DNA of 64,000 nucleotides from JAVJSD01 sp040219575 (lineage in GTDB: Bacteria; Planctomycetota; Planctomycetia; Pirellulales; Pirellulaceae): contig JAVJSD010000142.1 in the NCBI GenBank assembly GCA_040219575.1, positions 1 to 64,000 on the forward strand, written 5' to 3'. The notes beneath the pieces are model-generated. The model had not been told where the DNA came from. It did not search any database and saw nothing but the letters and a program-made list of their open reading frames with translations. Positions 57,080 through 64,000 of this stretch are shown here, piece after piece; position 1 is the stretch's first letter; each line of letters begins with the position of its first letter. The translations under genes were made by a program, and so were the position numbers.

Positions 57080-60000
57080 CTACTCCGGCTTCGGGTGGGG
57101 ACGGTATTTGTCGATGCCAAACTCTTCGGCCAAGCCGTCGCGAATATCCGTGATGTCTTTCGCTTCCCACTCGTCCCGGTTGGGTTTGGCTTCCTCGAGT
57201 TTACCAAGTTCCTCAATGAAACGATCGTTGTACTCACCATCGGGACGGTTCTTCTTGTGCAGATCGACGTGCTCGTCCGCGGGGATCTCCCAGCGATTGG
57301 GATTTCCGGGACGGCCGCGAATGTCGGGATGCTCCACCAGGTGATCCGGCAACATGCTGGAACCGTCGGACCTTGACTTGCGGACCTGTCGGGGGATCGT
57401 GTGGTGGAGGTGCGTCGGACCGTCGAAGTCCGAATCCCCATCCCCATCCCCGTCGCCGCAACTGCGCTGGTTGTGAACCAACACACCCTGGCCGGAGACG
57501 TAGTAGACGTGTTCGACGTCGACTTCCAGATTGTAGACGACCTCCGGGCCGGCGCGGGGTACGACCGATCCGACGTAAACGATTCCGCCGTCGGCCGCTT
57601 GCAGACGGTCTCCCTGGCGCAGTTGGCCCGCGGGCAGGAATTCGTTGCGGTCCACGCTCCAAATCGGATGGGTGTCGGTGACGCCCAGGCTGTCGACCGG
57701 CCGCCCGTCGGAGTTGACCAACTGCATGTCGAGCGCTCGGGCGGCGGCATGCACGTACTTTCCCGTCACGACGCGGCAGCCGGGGCCTGGGGGTGACTCG
57801 ATCGCGGGGCACGGGCCGACTTCAATCACCTTGGCCCAGCCAACCGCCCCCATTTCGCGTAGTTCCAAGCGAATCCAGGATTGCGGCGCGACTCCTTGCT
57901 CGGCGATCCAGTCGATCGGTCGTAGCAGTTCCAGATCGAGCCGTCCGCCGTTGTCCTTGATCATCTCCAACGTGAGCTTTCGCCACAGGGGAGCTTCGAT
58001 CGGGGCGGCGGAGCGTTCGGCCTCCGCGAGTTCGGGATTGTGGGCCAACACCCACTCGCCGACTTGCACGTCCTGAATGTTCGACGTGATCAGTCGGGGC
58101 GCGGACTCGGCGGCCGTCGGCGAGACGGAGTTCCAGGCCGCCGCGGGCTGGGGCGCGGCGCCGGGATTCAGCGAGATCGCCCAGCCGCCCAACAACAGCA
58201 GACCGAGACACATGACGAGCCATCCGGCGAAACGGTGCGAATCCGCCTTGCCTTCGGTGCGCGACGCGGCGGCGAGCGCGCGCCGGCGTCGTGGAGCGGC
58301 TTCCGGTCGCGCCGGGGGACGTTCGGCGACGCCCACGGCCGCATCGCGAGGCGGCGCCTCTCCAATCACGGCGCTGGGGCGAACTTTGCCCGCCCGCGGC
58401 GACGACTCGTGATGCGGAGCTTCGCGATCAGACACGTGCTCGTCGTCGAACGGCAGGGTGTCGCAGAACGCTGCTTCCTGGAACAGTTGATCGCACAACT
58501 GCTCGAACGAATTCGACCGCCCCGGCGCATTGGAAGAATTCTCAAGCGGCGGATCCCATGCATCGTCTTCGCCTTCCCAGGGGGCCGGCCGGCCGCTTTT
58601 GGCGGCGCTGGCGAAAACCCTTTGTCGCGACTCTTGCCCCTGTCGGCGGCGTCGGTCAACCAACATGAATCCCCCCAATCCAATGAGCACGGTGCCGCCG
58701 CCTAACATCGCGGCCAACGCGGCGGGCGAATCTTCCTCGCCCGTCGCATCGGCGGAGGAGATCGCCGGCGAATCGGCCATCGCCAGAATCGGGGCGTCGG
58801 ACTCTTGGGCGATGTAGCGGACGACTTGCGTGTCGGCCACAAAACATCCGCCCTCCGCGGCGCCCTTGAGACTGACCGCTCCGAGCACGGCGTCGAGCGT
58901 CGCCGTGTAGCCGTTTCCTTGCTGGTAGTTTTCGTACGCGCTGGCCAGGCTGTCGATTCCGTCCTTGGCGTCCAGCAGTTGCTCGCCGCGGCAGGCGGCC
59001 GCCTTGGAGAACTTGCCGACAACGCCGAAGAACCCGCCCTCGATGGCCCCGCTGACGGCGCCCGACTTGGCGCCGTCCAGCCCGCTGCTGAAGGCCTGCC
59101 CCCAGTCGATGGAGTCCGCACCGGCGTCGAGTTGACCGGCGACATTATAGGCGGCGCCGACGACGAACCCCTGCGCGGCGCCCGCCGCGGCGCCCTTGAT
59201 CGCGCCGCCGATCATGGCGCCGGGTGCGTAGATGGCGCCCACCACCACCACGGTCGAAAACGCCGCCGTTCCCAAAAACAGCTCCAAGTCCGAAGCGTTG
59301 GCCAGAAGTTCGTCACCCACGTACTCGCGGACGACGTTCTCCCCAAACCATTCATAGACGGGGTTGGAATACGGGCTGGGATCCTTGGCAGGTGGAATAT
59401 CCTTCTTGATGGAGGCGATCAAGTCGAAACTGACCTGCCCTCCCGCGCCCGGCGCGAGCACGGCGCCGAGATCGACGATCAGGCCGCCTCCATCGTCTCC
59501 ACCCGATGCAACCACCGGGAACCAGGGGCCGCCCGCCAGCGGATCGGGAGGAGGATCGCCGCCGCCCCCCTCCCCGCCGCTCGAGGCGGGCGGATTGGTG
59601 ACGGTTCCGCCGGAGCCGGCGATCATCATGCCGGCCGAGCCGCCCCAGTAGCCTCCCCCGTACCCATAGCCCCAGCTTCCATAGCCCCAGCCGTTGTAGT
59701 AGGCGGGGGAGTAGGATTGGAATCCGTAGTAGTTGACTTCTTCGCTGTAGGAGTTGACGCCGGAGTCCCAACTATCGGAGTTGGAGTCGGACATGGTGTA
59801 GGAACCGCCGCCCGAGCCGCTGTACGACCACGTCTCCGACCAGGAATCGCTCCAGGAGCCCCAGTCGTGCGTGGTGCCGCTGACCGTGTTCGACATGGTC
59901 CAGTCGGACGTGTAGTTGCCGTCAGAGTCGTAGGCTTCGCTCCAGGACTCCGTGGCGTCGTACTCGTCGTGGGTTTCCGATCCCCAGTCGTCGAAGTGGT

Positions 60001-63000
60001 AGTCGTTGCGGGAATAGTCGGGCGACGTCGTCGCCGATTCGTACTCCCAGCTGTTGTAGCTGTAGTAGTCGGCGTATCCACTGCCGGCGCCGCTGCCGGA
60101 GGCCTCGCTCCAACTCGTCAATTCGTCGTCGGAGAACTCTTCGTGGTAGGCGGCTTCTCCACTCCAGGCGAACGTTTCGCTGATCTCGTTTTCGAATTCG
60201 CTGGTCCATGTGTCGCGCGTTCCGTTGCCCGCATCCACGTCGCCGGTGCTGTACGTACCCTCGGAGTCGCCGCTGGCCGAGTAGGTATACGAGCCCGACG
60301 CCCAGGAAGTCGAGGTGCTGTCGGTGACCCAACTGACGGCGCCGTCGGCGTCTTCCTGCCAACTGTGGGAAAACTCGCTCCCGCCGCCGTTTCCGCCCTC
60401 TTCCGTCAACTCGCTGGAATAGTTGCTGCTGCCGTTGGCGTTGCTGTTGCTGTAGCTGTGGGCGCCGCCGCCCTGATACGAGAATGAGTAGGCGCTGCTG
60501 CCGTTGGCATCGCCCGAACCGGTGGTCACCCAATCTCGACTGGCGACCTGCGAATCGAAACTGAAGTTGTATTGAGCATCCTCCGAGCGGCTTTCCTCCA
60601 CCGTCCCGTCGATCGTCTCGCCTCCCTCGAACGGCACGGAATAATTTCCGCTGCCGGAAGACGAGAAGCTGTATTGTCCATCGCCGGACGTGCCGCCCGA
60701 TCCGCCGACCAGCACCCACTGGTTTTGCGCGCCGAGCTGCCACTCGGCGTTGTAGTCGTACGCCTGGCTGATGCTGCCGGATTCCGACTCGGTTCCGTCG
60801 ATCGTTCCGCCGGCCACCGCCCGGGAGTAAGTCCCCGAGCCTTCCAGCGAATAATCGAAGCTGCCGTTGGTGGCGGCGCTCTTGTCGCCACGGACTTTCC
60901 AGTCCTTGCCGAACAGGCGGTACTCCTTGTGCGATTCGCGACTGACGTTGTCGTCGCCGCTCTCCTGAATTGTGCCGCTGATGTTGCCGGCGACATAGCT
61001 GCCCGTGCCGGAAAACTGCGAATTGGATTCAACGTTGGTGTTCGCCGAACCGCTGCCGTTGCTGGTCCAAGCTCCGTCGCTGAAGGTGCTGGTCGAGGTC
61101 AGGTTGTAGTCGCCGGTCGACTCCTCGTCGCGGGAGAACTGCCCGGAGACGGCTCCCCCCGCAAGGGGCGACGTATAGACGCCGGATCCCGAATGGGAGA
61201 CCAGCGAGTCGCCTTGAAGGTTGAATTCCGAGGCGCCGCTCGTCTGGCTCCATGTCTTTTCGGCGGCGTCGTACGACCAGGCGCCGTCGTCGCTGGCGCG
61301 CGATGTCTCCGTGATGTCGAACGTCGTGGTTCCGGTGTAGGACCACGTTCCGCCGTTTTCGTCGCCGGACGAACTGGTCGTCTTACTGCCGCTGAAGGTG
61401 GCGCCGCGTTCCATCGACGAATAGGAATCGGCGTCGCCGGATGCAATTCGCCACTCGCCGTCGGCGTCGCGCTCGTAGGTGAGCTGCATCGACCGCCCGT
61501 TGCCTCCACCGCCGCTTTCCTCCAACGTGCCAGCAACGCCGGCGTACACGTAGGCGCCGGCGCCCGACGTCGACCACTGGTAATCGTGCGATTCCTGGCT
61601 GCTTCCGGAGCCGGCGTGGGAAATGTCTTCCTCGCCTTCGCCCGACAGGCTGAAGGTGAAATCCTCCGAGGTGTTGTCGGTCTGCTGACGGGAGAACGTC
61701 CCCGAGACGCCGCCGCGCAGGTAGCTGCCCGAGGCCGAGTTTCCGAAGTCGGAGAACTCGCCATAGGTTCCCGATCCGGAGTTGCTGGTGACCACCCATT
61801 CGCCGTCCTGGACGGACAACTCCTGCCCTCGGCCGTTGGTGGCGCTCCAGCCGCCGGCTTCGGTGATCGTTCCGTTGACCGTCCAGCCGACGAACTGGCC
61901 GGGGTCGATGACGCTGAATCCGATCAGTGAATACGAGCCGCTTCCGGCGAAGCTCTGGCCTCCTCCCGCTCCTTCGTAGGTGGATCCGCTGCCGCTGCTG
62001 AGCACCCACTGATCGTTGTCGTCGAGGGTGAATCCGCTCTCGAATTCGGAGCGGTTGGTCACCACTTCGTTGTCGAAGAAGCTGCCGCTCACCTCGCCGC
62101 CGGCGATGTGCCGGCGGTAGCTGGCGTTGGCCACGGTTCTGGTCTGCGTGTTGCTGGAATTGTTGGTTCCGCTGGCCGAACCCGACTTGTCCCACTGGCC
62201 GTCGCCGTCGATCGTCGCGTTGGTGGAGTATTCGAACCGCGTTTCGGTGCCGCCGCTCTCGGTGATCGTCCCGCGATAGTAGCCGCGTTCGTCGTCGCGC
62301 GAGTAGTTGCCGGAGCCGGAGAACGACGTCTCGGCGCTGTTGAACCCGCTGGCCGAGGAGCTGCCGCCGACGGCCTTCCAGGCCCCGTCGACGACCTGCG
62401 TCTGCTTCGACCACTCGCTCTCATTGTGACGCTGGGAGTTCGTGGTCGACGTGCCGCGGATGTCCGACCGATTCACCATGTGGAAGTAGGTTCCACTGGC
62501 GCTCAGCGACCAGTTGTTCTCCGTGCTCCCCGACGACGAGCCGGAGCCGCTGGTGAGCGTGCCGAGGAAGCCGCCCCCGCTCCCGGGCGTCCATCCCGCC
62601 TCGGACGTCAGGGCGGTCTCCCACTCGCTGGACTGCGACTGCTGCGAATCGTTGTCTTCGGTGATCGTGCCTTCCATGGTCGAGGCGTTGTCGCCCTCGT
62701 CCACTTCCTTGCGGTACGTCCCGCTGCCGCTGCTCCAATTGTGCGAGGAATTCGACTGCTCTCCCGAGGCGGAGCCGGTTCGGGTCCACACGCCGGCGTT
62801 CCAATTGGCCTGTGTGGTGTACTCGTCGGAATAGCTGTTGCCCCCCTCGCCGCCGAGACTGCCCGACACCGTATTGCCGTCCTTTTGATAGCCGTACGAT
62901 CCGCTGGCGGTATAGGACGACTCAACATGCGTGTTGCCGTCTCCCGAGCCGGAGCCGCCGCTGATCTGCCAGGCGCCGTCGACGACCGACGACTCGATCT

Positions 63001-64000
63001 GGTACGACGCGTTGCTGGAGTTGTCTCCGGCGTCGTAACGGGTGACTTCGGTTCGCGACCAGCGCTGGCCGCCGCCGCTGATGCCGCTGTTGCTGGTGAC
63101 GCTGTATGTGCCGCTGCCGGAGTACTCACCCTGGGAATAGGAGTTTTCCTCGGTCGTGCCGGTCCCCCCGCTGAGCGTCCATTGGCCGTTGGCCAGCGTC
63201 CACTCCGAGTCGGAGGTTTTGGACGTGTCTTGTCCGCCGGAGACGCGCGTGGTGCGGCGCACGCGGTCGAAGACCGAGCTGCCGCTGGCCGAATACGACG
63301 ATTGGGTGAAACGATCGCTCGTCCCCGAGCCGACGCCGACCGTGACCCACACGTCGTTCGGTCCCAACAGCGACGTCGTCTGGTTGACGTTCTGCTGCTG
63401 CTCGACGCCGCTTTCCCAACGCGTGCCGCGGACCTGGCCCGAGACCGAGCCGTCCTTGTCTTTCAAATCCTGCGCGAAGGAGCCGGAGCCCGAGTAGGAG
63501 TTGAAGGACATGTCGCCGCCCTCGGTCGAGGCGGCCCCCGTCTTGTTCCAACCGACGCCGTTCCAGTCGCCCTGGATGGACTGTTGGCTGCGTGAGTAGT
63601 TGGAGCCGAACTCCTGACTCGAGCCGCTCACGCTCCACTCGGTTCCGCCGGAGGAAAAAGAACGGCTGTACGCGCCGGAGCCCGAATAGGCGTAGTCCTG
63701 GTTCGACTCGCCGTCGCTGGTCGTGTCGCCGTCGGAAACAACCCAAATGTCGTTGACCAGATCGATCTCGAAGTTGGTCTCGGTGCGGTTGCGGCTGGAT
63801 CCGCTCTCGACCGCGTCGCCCGCGGCGCTCCACGCGCCGTCGGCGTCGGAGCCGCTGCGCGAGTAGCTGCCGCTGCCGGCGAACGACGACTGCGTGGCGC
63901 TCCGCTGCTGGATATCGCCCGATCCGCTGGCGACCCAACCCAACGTCGGATCGAGCGAACCCAGCAGCATGTAGTTGTAGCGGCTGCTGCTCGTTCCGCC
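57080..64000 (-). CDS. Giant repeat-rich polymorphic toxin with Hint and nuclease-like C-terminus, partial
   Basis: The frame stays open to the right edge, so the start is missing; 2306 residues are visible. Residues 1-1455 are about 20 Ser/Gly-rich units of about 65-75 residues with a GSG-x-Y core. Residues 1500-1715 are a Gly/Ala-rich hydrophobic pretoxin stretch. A Hint domain starts at C1719 (GGCFVADTQVV), is interrupted by about 240 residues with two membrane helices, resumes near 1970 (IQDVQVGEWVLAHNPE) and ends VLVHN at 2173-2177. The last 129 residues hold a His-rich domain with H2199-H2200, H2244 and H2248 (THLHHTIPRQ, then EIPADEHVDLHKK), like HNH-type toxins. It probably releases the toxin by Hint cleavage. 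Confidence 0.82.
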   Translation of the reverse strand, partial: GGTSSSRYNYMLLGSLDPTLGWVASGSGDIQQRSATQSSFAGSGSYSRSGSDADGAWSAAGDAVESGSSRNRTETNFEIDLVNDIWVVSDGDTTSDGESNQDYAYSGSGAYSRSFSSGGTEWSVSGSSQEFGSNYSRSQQSIQGDWNGVGWNKTGAASTEGGDMSFNSYSGSGSFAQDLKDKDGSVSGQVRGTRWESGVEQQQNVNQTTSLLGPNDVWVTVGVGSGTSDRFTQSSYSASGSSVFDRVRRTTRVSGGQDTSKTSDSEWTLANGQWTLSGGTGTTEENSYSQGEYSGSGTYSVTSNSGISGGGQRWSRTEVTRYDAGDNSSNASYQIESSVVDGAWQISGGSGSGDGNTHVESSYTASGSYGYQKDGNTVSGSLGGEGGNSYSDEYTTQANWNAGVWTRTGSASGEQSNSSHNWSSGSGTYRKEVDEGDNASTMEGTITEDNDSQQSQSSEWETALTSEAGWTPGSGGGFLGTLTSGSGSSSGSTENNWSLSASGTYFHMVNRSDIRGTSTTNSQRHNESEWSKQTQVVDGAWKAVGGSSSASGFNSAETSFSGSGNYSRDDERGYYRGTITESGGTETRFEYSTNATIDGDGQWDKSGSASGTNNSSNTQTRTVANASYRRHIAGGEVSGSFFDNEVVTNRSEFESGFTLDDNDQWVLSSGSGSTYEGAGGGQSFAGSGSYSLIGFSVIDPGQFVGWTVNGTITEAGGWSATNGRGQELSVQDGEWVVTSNSGSGTYGEFSDFGNSASGSYLRGGVSGTFSRQQTDNTSEDFTFSLSGEGEEDISHAGSGSSQESHDYQWSTSGAGAYVYAGVAGTLEESGGGGNGRSMQLTYERDADGEWRIASGDADSYSSMERGATFSGSKTTSSSGDENGGTWSYTGTTTFDITETSRASDDGAWSYDAAEKTWSQTSGASEFNLQGDSLVSHSGSGVYTSPLAGGAVSGQFSRDEESTGDYNLTSTSTFSDGAWTSNGSGSANTNVESNSQFSGTGSYVAGNISGTIQESGDDNVSRESHKEYRLFGKDWKVRGDKSAATNGSFDYSLEGSGTYSRAVAGGTIDGTESESGSISQAYDYNAEWQLGAQNQWVLVGGSGGTSGDGQYSFSSSGSGNYSVPFEGGETIDGTVEESRSEDAQYNFSFDSQVASRDWVTTGSGDANGSSAYSFSYQGGGAHSYSNSNANGSSNYSSELTEEGGNGGGSEFSHSWQEDADGAVSWVTDSTSTSWASGSYTYSASGDSEGTYSTGDVDAGNGTRDTWTSEFENEISETFAWSGEAAYHEEFSDDELTSWSEASGSGAGSGYADYYSYNSWEYESATTSPDYSRNDYHFDDWGSETHDEYDATESWSEAYDSDGNYTSDWTMSNTVSGTTHDWGSWSDSWSETWSYSGSGGGSYTMSDSNSDSWDSGVNSYSEEVNYYGFQSYSPAYYNGWGYGSWGYGYGGGYWGGSAGMMIAGSGGTVTNPPASSGGEGGGGDPPPDPLAGGPWFPVVASGGDDGGGLIVDLGAVLAPGAGGQVSFDLIASIKKDIPPAKDPSPYSNPVYEWFGENVVREYVGDELLANASDLELFLGTAAFSTVVVVGAIYAPGAMIGGAIKGAAAGAAQGFVVGAAYNVAGQLDAGADSIDWGQAFSSGLDGAKSGAVSGAIEGGFFGVVGKFSKAAACRGEQLLDAKDGIDSLASAYENYQQGNGYTATLDAVLGAVSLKGAAEGGCFVADTQVVRYIAQESDAPILAMADSPAISSADATGEEDSPAALAAMLGGGTVLIGLGGFMLVDRRRRQGQESRQRVFASAAKSGRPAPWEGEDDAWDPPLENSSNAPGRSNSFEQLCDQLFQEAAFCDTLPFDDEHVSDREAPHHESSPRAGKVRPSAVIGEAPPRDAAVGVAERPPARPEAAPRRRRALAAASRTEGKADSHRFAGWLVMCLGLLLLGGWAISLNPGAAPQPAAAWNSVSPTAAESAPRLITSNIQDVQVGEWVLAHNPELAEAERSAAPIEAPLWRKLTLEMIKDNGGRLDLELLRPIDWIAEQGVAPQSWIRLELREMGAVGWAKVIEVGPCPAIESPPGPGCRVVTGKYVHAAARALDMQLVNSDGRPVDSLGVTDTHPIWSVDRNEFLPAGQLRQGDRLQAADGGIVYVGSVVPRAGPEVVYNLEVDVEHVYYVSGQGVLVHNQRSCGDGDGDGDSDFDGPTHLHHTIPRQVRKSRSDGSSMLPDHLVEHPDIRGRPGNPNRWEIPADEHVDLHKKNRPDGEYNDRFIEELGKLEEAKPNRDEWEAKDITDIRDGLAEEFGIDKYRPHPKPE

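Noticed and set aside
57080..64000. RHS/YD-repeat protein
   Set aside because: The repeats have a GSG-x-Y core and no YD-x-x-G pattern. Upstream RHS sequence outside the window cannot be excluded.

Overview
The window is high-GC DNA that reads as a member of the Planctomycetota, probably Pirellulales. The grounds are a large peritrichous-type flagellar gene cluster with planctomycete-style low-complexity insertions, sulfatases, a GYF_2-domain protein, an unusually long SecA, an LPS Kdo transferase (so a diderm envelope), a giant Hint-domain toxin protein, and families of palindromic intergenic repeats. This assignment is an inference from gene content; no rRNA or tRNA gene was found.

Layout. 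1-8.9 kb holds housekeeping and envelope genes: a TIGR01777-type epimerase, two overlapping CNNM/DUF21-CBS membrane proteins, an ABC-2 permease (minus strand), then a predicted outer-membrane beta-barrel protein and an exported TPR protein (plus strand). A strong terminator hairpin separates these from 9-42.3 kb, a nearly continuous minus-strand flagellar locus. In transcription order (right to left) it reads: large TPR membrane protein, FlgN-like chaperone, histidine kinase, sigma-54 response regulator, [sigma-54 promoter], flgB, flgC, fliE, fliF, fliG, fliH, fliI, fliJ, MotE-like, fliK, flgD, flgE, flbD, motA, motB, fliL, fliN, fliO, fliP, fliQ, fliR, flhB, (antisense GYF_2 protein), flhA, flhF, flhG, a small membrane protein, fliA. 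It encodes basal body, C-ring, stators, hook, export apparatus and regulators. fliM, the filament genes, the rod genes flgF/flgG and the P/L-ring genes are not in the window.

43.2-54.2 kb is a plus-strand run: secA, waaA (Kdo transferase), an exported beta-propeller lactonase-like protein, two exported sulfatases and a class II CPD photolyase. 54.3-64 kb is a minus-strand run ending at a three-domain sulfotransferase/glycosyltransferase/methyltransferase fusion, preceded by a two-gene toxin-immunity unit. That unit is a giant Ser/Gly-rich repeat protein (at least 2306 residues, cut by the right edge) with a Hint domain and a His-rich nuclease-like C-terminus, followed 6 nt later by a double-CXXCG protein resembling SitI6-type immunity proteins.

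How it works together. A kinase/NtrC-type regulator pair sits directly upstream of a good -24/-12 promoter flanked by perfect palindromes, so the flgB-led operon is probably sigma-54 controlled, with FliA, FlhF and FlhG at the far end. Several flagellar proteins carry unusual changes: FliG has reversed charges in its torque helix, FliN carries two FliM-like N-terminal motifs while fliM is absent, FlgE has a duplicated insertion, the regulator has GAFTSA instead of GAFTGA, FlhB has NPTE instead of NPTH, and FlhG lacks the P-loop lysine. The most novel-looking items are the toxin-immunity pair with its transmembrane-interrupted Hint domain, the three-domain fusion, and a composite repeat that starts at stop codons.
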